In this document: in pieces, positions 11,693 to 23,160 of the stretch | How positions within the stretch are numbered: the stretch's first letter is position 1 | Layout of the letters: each line of letters starts with the position of its first letter | Source: Cydia pomonella | Taxonomy: Eukaryota; Arthropoda; Insecta; Lepidoptera; Tortricidae | Direction: 5' to 3' | Assembly: GCF_033807575.1 (NCBI RefSeq) | Contig: NC_084727.1 | Span: 1,550,001 to 1,614,000, forward strand | DNA: 64,000 bases | Translations under genes and position numbers: made by a program | Notes under the pieces: model-generated | Told to the model about the DNA's origin: nothing | What the model saw: only the letters and a program-made list of their open reading frames with translations | Databases searched by the model: none

Positions 11693-12062
11693 CTGAAAAA
11701 TTAAACATATATTGTAAGGTTAATTGCAAGAGGAATATTTATGACAGGTTCGAGATTAGGTTCACTTTTTGAGTTACCAGACAACTGCCGGGTTCCTTTT
11801 AGAAAGAAAAATACAAATTCACTAACAAATTTTCAGTAAAGCAAGAAATCTTGTTCATATTTTAGCTGAAGTCATCACATAATTTTAAATTTTCATAACA
11901 TATTGCAGTTCCAAATTCAAAAAACTCATATTTCAAAAAAAAAGACACCCATATCATCTTATAGTACAATAACATTTTTCGAATTCTAAATACAGTAAAG
12001 TAAGGCCTAAGGGAATTTGTTTAGTAGTAGTCTAGTAGTAGTATTAAAAATGTCATACTTAC

Positions 12063-12193
12063 TCTTTAAGGTTGTGTAAAGATTCATCAAATCCAGCAAG
12101 CGGAGTTCTCCAGCATAATTTCAATACATTTTCATTGTTATCAGTTCATGTATGTCTGGCAACAGGGACTATTCCAATAGAGTTGTCAGTTTA
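12063..12193 (-). other. candidate antisense exon, 131 nt
   Basis: Preceded by GTGTCTTTCAG and followed by GTAAGTATG, a near-consensus donor. The block opens with TAA in phase 1, and the other phases also stop, so no long protein crosses it. Confidence 0.42.
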
Positions 12194-12618
12194 CTGAAAG
12201 ACACATATAGTTTGTAAGTCTTATTGCAATAGAAAACGCGTAGTAAAGGATCAAAATAACATTAGATAGGCAGCATAAAACAAAATTAGGAATGTCATCC
12301 CGACAGTACTTTGATTATTTTCAGTTTTATTCGAAAAGAAATGTGTTTGTGTTGGTGAACAAGACAGTAAAAATAAGGCAATACAATACTCTAGGCCACT
12401 ATAAGTAGAATAATACCAAATTGGGAAAAACTTAATGCTAGTCTGAAACAGACAGTACTCGTATTGTCTTGTATTTATTGGAAAAGCAGTTTTATTGATA
12501 AATAGGTCAATTTGTAGGTGGAAATTATTTTCTATCAGGCTTTAAGTATGTGAGTATGTTCGACAGGGCTTCAATAGCAGTGATTTTTCTAAATGTCAGA
12601 ATAAAAATAGAAACTTAC

Positions 12619-12700
12619 CTTGCTAGGAGTGACAGATTTCATATTTGAGCCCATTTCGATCGGTATATCGATTCGAACAGGAACTAGGCACATTAATTAA
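12619..12700 (-). other. candidate first or early antisense exon
   Basis: Ends CCTAGCAAG before GTAAGTTTC. A short frame starts ATGGGCTCAAATATG about 36 bases before the donor and would meet a stop at once in the next block. The 5' limit is not defined. Confidence 0.33.
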
Positions 12701-12961
12701 ACATCCTTGTTTCTATACAGTTCAAACTTTAGGTCATAGGTCATCGTAGGGCACTAGATTCATTGAAGATTTATAAAATTTGACGAAAGTGAAGAACATG
12801 ATCGTGTTTTAATCCGAAATTCTATTGCGTTTGTCTTGTACAGTTCTTGCGATTGGCAATGGGTAGGATATTTAGAGAATCGTAAAAAGCAGACTCGAGG
12901 ACGATCTTTTCCAGTACAATTAAAATTTCTGTCGTGAATTATCACGACAATGTGAATTATC

Positions 12962-13005
12962 ATGGAGAAAGTTTACAAAGCATTAGCTTTGTCAACTTTC
13001 TCCAT
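12962..13005. other. 20-bp near-perfect hairpin with ATTA loop
   Basis: Bases 12962-12981 pair with 12986-13005 at 19 of 20 positions (one T/C mismatch) around the loop ATTA. The arm begins ATGGAGAAAGTT. It lies just upstream of the candidate antisense exons. A second small palindrome (CGTGAATTATCACG) lies about 25 bases to the left. Confidence 0.7.
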
Positions 13006-16000
13006 ACAGCTTATTTATTTACAATATGGCGGTTAGATGGTTGTCATTTATTTGCTTATTATGGTTTTATTCACTGTGACACTGATAGTTGAGGTTACTT
13101 TGGTATTTATGACCTTAATTAATAATTTCGAGATTTAATAACAAGTTTTAGGCATTGAAAATGAATGCTGTTAATAGAAAATACTAATAAAAAAACTTAA
13201 ATGAACGGAAGTAAGAAAAGTGTCAAAGCTTAGGGCTGCCATGATTAAAATATCATTGTACGTCTAGAATCGTTTATGGTATGACGTGATTGAATCAATT
13301 ACTTTAATTTACTTATTGGATAAATGCATCCTTACTATCATATTAATATAAAATGCATATTCAAATCATAAAACGGCCAAATTTCATTGTTTTTTTTTAT
13401 TTCTAGTTACACACGCCATCTATGGGGAACATTAACTAAGTCGGCTACAATCCGATTAAATCATGTAGGCAGTGTTTCGTATGTTGTCAGGGATGCTAGG
13501 ACGTATTTTTAATTTTGTCACACATGGACCGACTTCTAGAAAATATTGTTTATGATTAAAAGCGGGTTTACACGATCGATTTATTTTAGGATTAAAATAG
13601 TTAATAAAATATTGCATTTTATTTTTAACAGGTCAGATACGAAATAATCTTTTGGCAGAGAATTGAATAAACTCAAAATGTATAAATTCCGAGTACTAAT
13701 TCCATCTAGTGTCGAGTAGAAGTACTTAGACGTTCCATGGTTGATCGATGAGTGAATTAATTCGTAGGTGGCGCTAAAAGTCAAAAATAGTAGAGTAATT
13801 TAATTAGTCAGGAAGTTTTATTTATCATTTTTATATATTTCTCTTTTAAGTTTGACTATCACTATTTATCGTTTTTTATAATTTGGCATTCGTTTCGATA
13901 TGTATTTTTTTTCAATATGTTGTGTTTCGGATCGAGAAATAGAAAATGGCAGCTTATCTTTATAGCGTCATCTGACGGCGAACTGTGTCATTACTAGAGT
14001 GCGGAAGTGAATACGTAGATAACCATCGTAATAGTGTCGCTACTTGGCACTAGGTGACAACAACATCGATTATTGATACATCGACATGACAACAACATCG
14101 ATGATAATTATGGTCAAGTTTATTTGTATATTTTGCTAGGGATAAGAAAATGAAAAGAATAAATTCTTAAAAATCAACATTATCAAATACAATCCAGCAG
14201 GATGCACCGGGTACAAGTTTTCTTTAGGGAAGTCAGCTTTTCGCTCATACATTTTGAGTTTGCCGCCTATAATATACGCTTCCGACACGTTTGACAGTTT
14301 GAAGCCGTGAAGATGGAGTAAAGACTGTCTAATTGTTTTTGTTTTCAAGTGATCGTAAAAATAAGCCGTTTTAATAATGGAAATCCGTATGTGAAAGAAA
14401 TAAAAATCGCTGTGAAGTTTAGGATAATATGTGTATTAGCAAACTGAGTTCATGACGTGTGGTCAATCATAATTATAATTAAAAAAAAAATTGTTTGTAA
14501 CCAGGAGTATTTATTTAGACAGAAATATGCCATTAGGAAGTGTTAAAATAAATTGGATAGTGTTTAGAACAAAAACAAAAATAGATATTATCCCAGAGAT
14601 TGATTATAAGAGGTGTAACAGTGGTTAAAAGTGGATACATTAGCAAGGAATTGCATTGGAAACGTGAGTACAGAATATTTTGATAAGAACATCTGTAGGC
14701 TCTTTGTATATGAAACAAATTTTAAATCTTCTGTTCGCGTTATATAAAATATAATAATAATATACTTACTCAAATTCTATAAAAATTCCGGATTGGTAAT
14801 TAACATGTGTTGTTGAATTTTATATCTACGTCAATTTCGTATTTTATGTAATTTGGATATATGCGTATTTAATTGCGTTTTAAATGTATATATATATATA
14901 TATTTTTCTCTTCATTTAAAAATAAAACTTGCCAGTACGTGTGTGAAACACCTGAATAACAAAAGGAAATCAGCGAAAGGTTACGCTAAAAAGCTATTGC
15001 TAAATTCACCTCTTACAATAACTCTCCCGTGGCGTAATGGTTCTGTAGGTTGCCTATTGTATGTAGGCTAAACGCTTTTTGCCTGAGTTCGAATCCCACT
15101 GAGTGAATAAGTTTTTTTTTGTTTTTGTGAATCAGTATTAAATGATTAGCCAACTTTGCGATTACATTGCTATATTTTAGATCATTTTAGGGCTTCGTTT
15201 TTTTTTGTTTGTTGTAGTTACGTGGCTTATTATTTTTCTCCGTTTAATATTCTTAAGAAAAACTTTACCTTTATAAGTTGGTTTTAAATATCAAATGCAG
15301 GCGTTTTCTAAAAAAGGGGTTTAGTGAGAAATTATGTGTATCTGAGTGAAAAGTGGATTGTCTTATAGTGTAAAAAGTGTTAATGTGGTTATAATTGAAG
15401 TGAATTAATGAAAACCTGAACTATAATTCAAGAGAATATTGTGATACCGGGACTAGACTATTAGTTAATGCCGGGCAATTTGGAGAAGAACAGACACCAT
15501 AGCCAGACTTCAAGCGCTGGTGCCGCTGGTGAAACCAAGAACGACAATCACTGACTTTCCTGTTGCAACTTTCCTAAGGCCTACTGAGCATCGTGGTAAA
15601 TGAAGAACATTAATGTGTGAAGTCACGAGCAACTTGTGTTAGTCAAAGACAGATACTGTAAGTATGAAAAAAAAATTGTTATAAAATTCTTTTTCTTTGC
15701 TATTAAACATTTTATACATGGAACTTTTGTGCTCTTAACATTCTTAATTTATATTGCATTTTACTATGAAGTAATGAATTAAGCGGATAGTTTGAGTAAA
15801 GTACATTGTTGTTTCAAATCTTGTTAAACATATTTGCTGTAATTTGGTTATATATTAGGGTGTAATAGTTACATAGATATATTTGGTGTAAAGAAAATGT
15901 GACATGTCAATGACCTATGTCAAATGAATTGTGCGGGAAAACATTTTTAATTCAATTCATTATTTAAATATTCGTATATGATTAATTAATATTTATTATT

Positions 16001-18249
16001 TATCATCATCATCATCTCAAATGCTATTTGAGAAATGTTCGGAATTTTACTGGGAAGAAATACCTAATATTTCATTTTATCACACGGATTGTTTTTATAA
16101 TAGATTCTTGAGTATATTTTGAAATATTCTGCCTAGGATATGGCTTAATCATATAGAGGCAGAGTACATCTAGAGTCAATTTAAGGTTTTTATTGCCATA
16201 GCATTCCAATTTAACCCAAGTTTTGTAGATGAGTGGCTTTTGCCCAGTGAGACAGTTTTTCCGGTATCAAGGTAATGAGAACAAAAATTGTATGACATCT
16301 AGCTGATATGTAATTGTTGCATAATAGTGCGTGGTTTTGTTTTTTTTTATTAGAGCAATAGTTAGACATCAAGAGCAATCATATCGATTCTCTGGGGTAG
16401 ACAGTGGAATGGTTGGGCGTGTTTCGAGATTAACTCTTCATTATATGTATGTACAGTCAGCAATATTATTCGTTTGTGTTCTTGCTCGGCTCCTCGTGAC
16501 TCAGAGTCCCGGCCATCTGAGGTCATTCTTTGGTCCACTGAGGCCTTTCATTCTGCACAATGCCTTCGCAATAGTAGGCTAAGCGCCTGCGTAGATCATT
16601 ATTCTCAATCCTTCCATATTGGCATAGCATTCTGGCATACAAACTTTAATACAGGGTAGGGTACTTTTGGCAATTGACTGTACATGTCCACGATGCGATG
16701 GTCTACTGTATAATTATTATTATTATTATTTATTCATTAACAATATTACAATTGTGTCTGAATATTGACTATATCTAATACTTAATCTAACATGCGTCAA
16801 TTCTATAATGCGTAAACGACACTGCGTTTTTCAACGGCATTAGTGAGCAAAAGGCAGGCGAATTAGTTGCGGAGCGTTGTCATAAAATATAACAATAAAA
16901 AATAATATTTGAAAAAAAAAAAAACTTCGTGTGTCAATTGAAATAAACACTTAATAAAAAATATATTCAGGTAGTAATTATTAAATTAATAAAACCGATA
17001 TTGGGCTAGTATGGGGCTAGGACAGAATGAGTTTTTTTTTCTTTTAATTTTTTTTATATTACAAGTGGGAGTACTATAATAAATTTGGTGTTTTTATTTA
17101 TTTAATTTTTGATTGCGTCTCAAGAGTCTTGGCTGTCTGTAAAAATCGTGTGAATGCGTAACTGAGGAGGAATGTATATGCATGATGAGTGTTTATAGTT
17201 ATGAATATGTGAGGTTTTATGAATGAGATGTATGAATATCACATGATGGACGTATAGTAGACGGATGTACCTATATTGGAAAAAAAAATGGATTGATACA
17301 GATAGACAAAGGCTGGAGGGTAATCAAACTAGATTTGTCGGTGTTTGCAGGGGAACAGAAAGGGGGGGAAGGGGAAACACAACTAACTGGAAAAGTCTTA
17401 TCAGTAGGTTAAAATCCATTGGATTAGACCCATTTAAAAGGGTAGATTTTTCTAGTTAGTACTCTACAAGGTATGAATACACTTACGAAACCCACACACT
17501 CATCTTGGATGGGATATATCCGACATTCGACATATTTTATGGGCCGTGAGCGTCTAGAAGGGACGAGGCTCTTTTCAAGAATTAATTAAACATATTTATT
17601 GTTTTTATTGGTATAAGGTGTAATAATCAGCAAATATTTTTACCTTATTTAACTTGGTTAAATAATTCTTTTGTTTAGACAAAAATATCTTTGCTGTACC
17701 ATACTGAGGTACTCACTAGTGTCAAATTTAAGTTTGTTTAAAAAAAAAAAAAAAACCACACCCAAACAAACTTAAAGGTCGGTGTATCTTATTTAAGTAT
17801 GAGACACTCGCCAAGAAAACGTGGCTGAGAGTGATAAGGCAGTGAAATTTGGTTCGAATTTTGGCAATGGAACTTGAAAGCTTCGTACTTATAAAAATTA
17901 AAGGATTCTTCGTTTTGCATGGGAAGTTTTTGCTGTCTCATTAGATGCTCTTCTACGGAAGTGTACGGTCCACAGAGGGAAAGAATACTCGCCGAGACCG
18001 GGGTGAGCTGGCAAGAACGGGTTAATAGGACCTATCGGACTCACAATCTGGTATCTCTGGCAGAGCGAGGTTTCTGGGGAAAAAGTTGTCTTGGTTCATT
18101 GACGGAGTTCTGATGAACTGATTTCAAAGCTGAGTCGTTAACAGTCACTTAGTAATGGAATACACACTACACGTTTAAAAAAGGGGGAAATTTACCGACT
18201 AATCTAGAGGAAATTGAAATTTTTTATGCCTTTCTCTGTAAGTCATAAA
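13006..18249. other. giant element interior, right part, non-coding
   Basis: No gene is supported. Frames of 60 to 83 codons occur at random and show no domain. A plus-strand exon-like block can be proposed at about 15302-15658 (preceded by AAATGCAG, followed by GTAAGTATG), but it is full of stops. Low-complexity runs of A, T and TA repeats are frequent. Confidence 0.5.
15025..15120 (+). other. tRNA-derived sequence with Pol III boxes and T-run
   Basis: TGGCGTAATGG at 15030-15040 fits an A box and GAGTTCGAATCCC at 15085-15097 fits a B box. A run of nine T residues follows at about 15112, as in a Pol III terminator. The T-arm stem (CTGAG against CCCAC) does not pair, so this is a tRNA relic or SINE head, not a working tRNA. 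Confidence 0.4.
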
Positions 18250-18271
18250 AACATTTAAATTTGGGGGCGAT
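18250..18271 (+). other. polypurine-tract-like sequence before 3' LTR
   Basis: AAATTTGGGGGCGAT lies immediately before the TGTGACTAG of the right LTR, the position where plus-strand priming occurs in LTR elements. The tract is G-rich but short. Confidence 0.45.
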
Positions 18272-21200
18272 TGTGACTAGCCATATGCCTATTGCGTAAT
18301 ATTAGCCTCGATTTTATATTAAAATAACGAAATACCTTGTAAAAACAAGTCCTCTTCATTTGCATTTTTCATTCTTAATTTCACTGCGTATTCTGACAAT
18401 TACGACTTGAAGGACACGATTCCGTATTTCACCACTTGTGATGACAATTAAATACGTAAAATACAGTAAAGATTCATTATTTTGGGTTATATCAATGCGG
18501 GAAAATAATAAATAATATTAAGATCGCTAGTTGTTACCTGGTATTAGTTTTCTTTGAAAACAATATTTGTAGTCTTACATGCATGTAAAATGTATAAGTA
18601 TTGGTACAAAAAACATTGACTTACTTAATAATAAACATAAAATATTTCAATACAGGCGTTATTTTCAGAAAACAAAACTATAATACCTGAAATTAAATAA
18701 TGGTGTTAGCATATTCATGTTTGACAGGTTTTGGAACGATCCTTTTTTTATCGATTGTTTTGGTCTACTTAAACCGACTATTAAGCAAATGCTGTCATTG
18801 TGAGCGTAAATGACATTGTGTGCGTGAACAAGGTAGTGTGCGTAAACGTCATTGAAATTATCTCCGTCTTTCTCTGAGCCGTGTATGCGAAAGAGACACA
18901 GTTTATAATTGGCATTAATGTGAACGTTATTGTACAGGGAGTATGGATTGGTAAATAAGATGTAACTTATGACCTTTCTTCATGAATCGTATGTCGTTAC
19001 GTGCCGCGAAGCGAACAACCTCTTCTCTGATTTTGATGCCCTGGTACATCAAAGCTAGAACTACGTCATAAATCTTCACCTGTCGTCATTGTGTCGCTAT
19101 TATGTCGCTATATTGTCGCTAGTCGCCAATGTGTCGTCATTGTGTCGCTATTGTGTCGCTATATTGTCGCCAGTCGCTGTTATGTCGCTATTTTGTCGCC
19201 AGTCGCTAATATGTCGCTACTAAAGAGTATAAAAGGGCCGGAAAGTACGGTGGGAGGGGATTCATTCTTCGACTATCAGACTAGCAGTATCTCTGGCTTT
19301 GAGTAAGTCAAGTTTCTCTACTATTCTTTCTATTTGTTTGTGTTTGCTGGGAATTATCCTGGTGAATTTAAACTTGTAAGATTATGTCTGTGTTTGGCAT
19401 TGCGGGGACAATGTTGTCGTAATGCTAAGCTTAGGCTATGGTGGAGATTCTTTACTTCCTTATTTGTGTTACTGTATTGTGAGTTTTTTGTTAGTAAAAT
19501 TTAACTTTGTTATTTTACTATCTTTCTATGAGGTTAGTTTGTTATTTTATAAAGCCAGATCACTGTTTGGACTAACAGTTTGTCCATCTAAGCAGCTTCT
19601 CCCTAACGGTGACAAATTGCAGCTGTTTAGAAGTCTTTTGCTCCAGGTTGAGAGGACTTGGCGTCTCTTCTTTACCAACATAAGAGGCGAGCATACTCTC
19701 ACTAGTCTCAAAGTCCAGCTGTTAGATGAATGTGAGGGCATCACGTGCGTGCCATTGGGAGTAATCCCTACTCACTGAAGTCTGCAGTAATTGAGGCTAG
19801 GTCCCGTATTAAATATATTTATATATTTCGGTACCCTGGTTCGTGCTTGTGCTGGTTGCAGGGAAAACTTCTGTCGTGATTGATACCAAACACAAACAAA
19901 GTCTTAGTCATGGCAGCGTTTCCCATGTGGCTAGTACGGGTGTGGGCTGGGTTGCCGATGTTTTTATATACATGCTAGGGCGGTCTATTCTCATCCACCG
20001 TGCCCACGTGGCGATGAGGAGGGGGCCAATCACACAGACACTAGGGTTTGCTATACCTCGGTTTTGTCGGCCGAATGCTTACAGCTTAGATTTAGGGATA
20101 CACTTGTGTATGTTCCAAACCACTAGATCAATGGTAAGTACGATCTGTGTTCTGGACATACTAGATTAGGGACTAAGGGCAGGAATAGGGTAGAGTCACA
20201 CACACTGTTATAGGGTCTCTCTTAGGTTTGGTCTATAAAGTTGATTGGTTGTTGACGTGAAGCTATGGTTTTATATCTTGTACTAATGCTAATATTAAGT
20301 GAAATATTGGTAATGGAGTCTAATTGCCTAAATCTTCCAGACTGTTACTTATCCTGAGTGGAAAATTGAAGGTTATCTGTGAAATCTTATATCTATTTAT
20401 TTTCATTTCTGGGTTTTTTTGGTGTAGAGACGAAGTACCGAGTATTGTGCTCAGGTTTTAAGGTATTTACAAAATCAAATCTTAAATATCAAGTTGGGTT
20501 TAGGAACACAGACTATTCTAAGATTAAAGAATGGTTTGTTTTAGAGACCCTTTGGCAGGCGAGCGCAGTCCATTGGAATCTTTGAGTGGAATAATGCTCA
20601 CCTTGATATTTCGATCTCATAAAGTACAATAATGAGCTAAACTTGTACTTCGTTTATACATTTGAAAGGCCTGGGAATTCAGCCTTCCTAAGAGCTATGG
20701 GGATTGGGTAATGGCTTAGTAGCCTTAGTTTTTGGATATGAAAAAGATAAGTAAATGGTGTCTGACGAATACTTATCGCTTCTCTTCGTCAGCCCCTAGG
20801 ATTGCATAGGTTTCGAAGCGTTGGTCATAGCCCGTCTGGCTAATAAAATAGGAGTAGGTGGCCCGATTGATATTGCTAATCGGAGTAAGAGTCTTCAGAC
20901 CTGCATCTAGCATTAGAGGCAGCACGTGTGAATAATTCACACCTCGTTTAGAAGATGATAGGCTTGATAGGTAATAATATTTAATCTTAATATAATAGTG
21001 TGTAAATGGGCTTAACCCAGGAGTGCTGCTTCAATGTTACCCCGAAGACTTAATAGGAGTAGCAGGATTATATCAAAAATATTTTTATATTTATATTATC
21101 ATATATGCTGCAATACTATTTTTATATTATCTTACATGCTGCATTACTTTTCTAACGATTTAATATAAGCATATTTTAAATTACTTCAAAAATCACATTG

Positions 21201-21708
21201 ACGTTTCTGTATTTGTAACTTAAGGTTACACCCGACGCCAACGACTCGCGCGTGTGGGCGGAGCCTATGTCCTTAACCATGACATTGCTCATAACTTTTA
21301 GTTTATTATACCTATATTTTCTCTCTACTCATAAGGTGTTTTACTTAATATAAAAATGGTTTAGAGTAACTTAGTTTTACGGTGTTTTGCTGGAGGTGGA
21401 ATCTTAACATAATATCTTCAAATTATTTCCTATTATCGTAATAAATTATGTAGTACAGTAAATATCAGTTCCTTTACAATTAGGTAATAAATAATTAGGT
21501 AGAATCAGAGTCCAAGATTTAGTTGTTACTCATTAAAGAATTAGGGTTCCGCGGTTCACTTCGAGGGGTCCTAACCTTAACTAGACGATCACTTGGCCAA
21601 ATTATTGTTAAGGTAAAATTATTATTGGGGTAAAATTATGGGAGTAGAATTTAAGGGTGGTATCAGCTTAAGGTGGGGTAGATTGTTGGGTAGGGAGGGG
21701 AAGTTACA
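18272..21708 (+). repeat. 3' LTR of giant element (3437 bp)
   Basis: Same length, ends and internal signals as the left LTR, offset by 13,630 bases. Its promoter copy (TATAAAAG at 19228, initiator near 19264, GTAAGT at 19303) points rightwards toward the element's own end and could read into flanking DNA. Confidence 0.88.
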
Positions 21709-21712
21709 ATAC
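21709..21712. repeat. target-site duplication ATAC, right of giant LTR element
   Basis: Matches 4638-4641. It supports a single integration event rather than two independent LTR copies. Confidence 0.8.
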
Positions 21713-21903
21713 ATCAGACAAAAACTTTACTAAAATAAAATTGTAGTACTTTCATAAATCTACAAATTAACAAAATTGTGAGAAACATCTTGTTGTTAAG
21801 TGTTAAGTTAGGTTTTTTTTTCTTTATTGAGGTAACAAATTTACCCAGCTTCATATTGAACACATCAAAATTAGCATATTTAGAGGTATACTTTAAGCAT
21901 GCT

Positions 21904-22257
21904 CTAACTAGATATGAGTTTTAGTTGTACTTTGTATGACAGTGGAATGGCGAATAACGCTTTTGATGTAGTTCGGGAATTAGGACATCTATATGAAATA
22001 TTGCTAATAAGATATTGCGACTCGATTAAATGGTTTAATAATTTAAACAGAAAAATTTTTTCTTTTTGCTCCCTGCGCAGCTGGAGACTTACCATGTTAT
22101 CACCATCAAACAATTCAAACCTGTATTTCATCAATTTAATAAATTTATTTTGGATCTTTTCGATGGCATTAATATGCACCGAATATTGAGGACTCCAAAC
22201 GACGGATGCGAATTCTAAATGCGATCTGACAAAGGCATTATAAAGTAAAGTAATAGT
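21904..22257 (-). pseudogene. LINE reverse transcriptase C-terminal end, part 1 of split copy
   Basis: Minus-strand translation gives LLYNAFVRSHLEFASVVW, then HINAIEKIQNKFIKLMKYRF and LQLRREQKEKIFLFKLLNHL. These are the thumb/C-terminal motifs of Jockey/CR1-like non-LTR elements (YxxLVRSxLEYAxxVWxP, then IExIQ). The copy is cut at 22257 by the hAT-like element and resumes at 26717. The C-terminus ends at a stop near 21904. Non-functional. Confidence 0.8.
22250..22257. repeat. 8-bp target duplication GTAATAGT, left of hAT-like element
   Basis: The same eight bases recur at 26717-26724 directly after the right terminus. They belong to the LINE sequence that was the target. Confidence 0.85.
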
Positions 22258-23160
22258 CAGTGATCGGAACTATGGGAGTAAAACTTTAACAAAACTTGTT
22301 AAGCGGACATCAAATAGTGCATACAGCCCTAAAAATATTCATGTCCATATAGTACGGTCGCCAAATCTCAAAAGCCCTATAGAAACACGATTTAATTGAC
22401 TCGGCTCGGCCTTACCCACAACCGGTATCAATGTGTTCGGACAGTTCTCCTGATCACCGTACATGCGGTAGTAAAGCGGAAAAATGGTGGAGGGGATAGT
22501 AATGACGTCACAAAGATGGCGGCCGGACCTATTCTTTTTGGCGGTGTATCTCGAAAACCACTTAACCGATTTTAATCATCGAGGTGTCAAATAATAGCTT
22601 ATATTATGGAGATTATTTCCTTTTCTACAAACATTTACGTGAAACCTATAGGAAAAAAAAAAATATCACAAAAAACAGTTTTTTATAAAATTATTTTTTT
22701 TTATTTTGTAAAAATCTCCGTAAATATTAGCATTTCGCAAATTTTGTTTAATATAAAACATATTGCTTCATTATCAAGGAATATAATGAGCCTTAAAACA
22801 TACAGATCGAGTAATAAACAATGAAGCTACACTCATTTATTTGCGCATGGGTAACGATAACTGGCTTTTACCGGTCGAAACTGTGGTGACTGTTACGATA
22901 CGTATTGAATGGAATTTATAGAGTATCGGTTTTAATTACTGAAATTATAATGACAATTATAAAAACCAGACACAATAATGTTACCTTACTTCGACGTTTA
23001 GTCTCTTTTTTCGTCTTAATCATAGGTAGGTACATATTTCTTTTTACTTAAAAATTTTATACAGGGTGAACTTTTAACCACCAGTCATACTCTGCGCAGC
23101 GACTTTATAGGTCATACTGAACAACTTTTACTATTAGTAGTCCCCAAGCCGCTCCGAGGC

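Larger units (their letters stand above)
8335..12700 (-). ncRNA. candidate spliced antisense transcription unit inside giant element
   Basis: On the minus strand, against the direction of the element, exon-like blocks line up with canonical signals. The blocks are about 12700-12619, 12193-12063, 11692-11564, 11199-11071, 10832-10749, perhaps 10250-10096, and 8565-8335. Acceptors read like TTTTTCAG or TCTTTCAG. Donors read AAG/GTAAGTTT, AGA/GTAAGTATG, CAA/GTAAGTTC, CAA/GTAAGTGT and AAG/GTATTT. The last block carries AATAAA at 8359-8354. The internal blocks are 131, 129, 129 and 84 bases, begin about every 0.4 to 0.6 kb and are similar to each other, so an exon-intron unit seems to have been duplicated. 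Every frame of the 131-base block has stops, so a long non-coding RNA is the simpler reading. Introns on the antisense strand survive retrotransposition, which fits this orientation. All of it is inferred from motifs. Confidence 0.42.
4642..21708 (+). mobile_element. giant non-autonomous LTR retrotransposon, 17.1 kb, no gag/pol
   Basis: Two direct repeats of 3437 bp (4642-8078 and 18272-21708) both start TGTGACTAG and end AAGTTACA. They enclose 10,193 bp and are flanked by the 4-bp duplication ATAC. These features define a complete LTR element. The segments of the two LTRs that I compared line by line showed no difference, and every open frame in one recurs unchanged in the other, so insertion was recent. 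Orientation is plus: TATA box in the LTR, TGG primer-site-like sequence three bases after the left LTR, and a G-rich tract just before the right LTR. The interior has no frame above about 100 residues and nothing resembling Gag, protease, integrase or reverse transcriptase. It must move using enzymes from another element. The 4-bp duplication fits a Ty3/gypsy-type integrase. It resembles the large retrotransposon derivatives known from plants. Confidence 0.88.

Noticed and set aside
12760..12963. 67-codon minus-strand frame next to the hairpin as the coding start of the antisense unit
   Set aside because: It ends before the candidate first donor, lacks any recognisable motif and begins inside the hairpin arm.
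15025..15105. Functional tRNA gene
   Set aside because: Box A and B are present but the T-stem and acceptor stem do not pair properly.
4642..21708. Assembly duplication as the reason for two identical 3.4 kb blocks
   Set aside because: The blocks have TG...CA ends, matching 4-bp ATAC outside and different sequence inside at both junctions, which an assembly duplicate would not produce. Read coverage could still test it.
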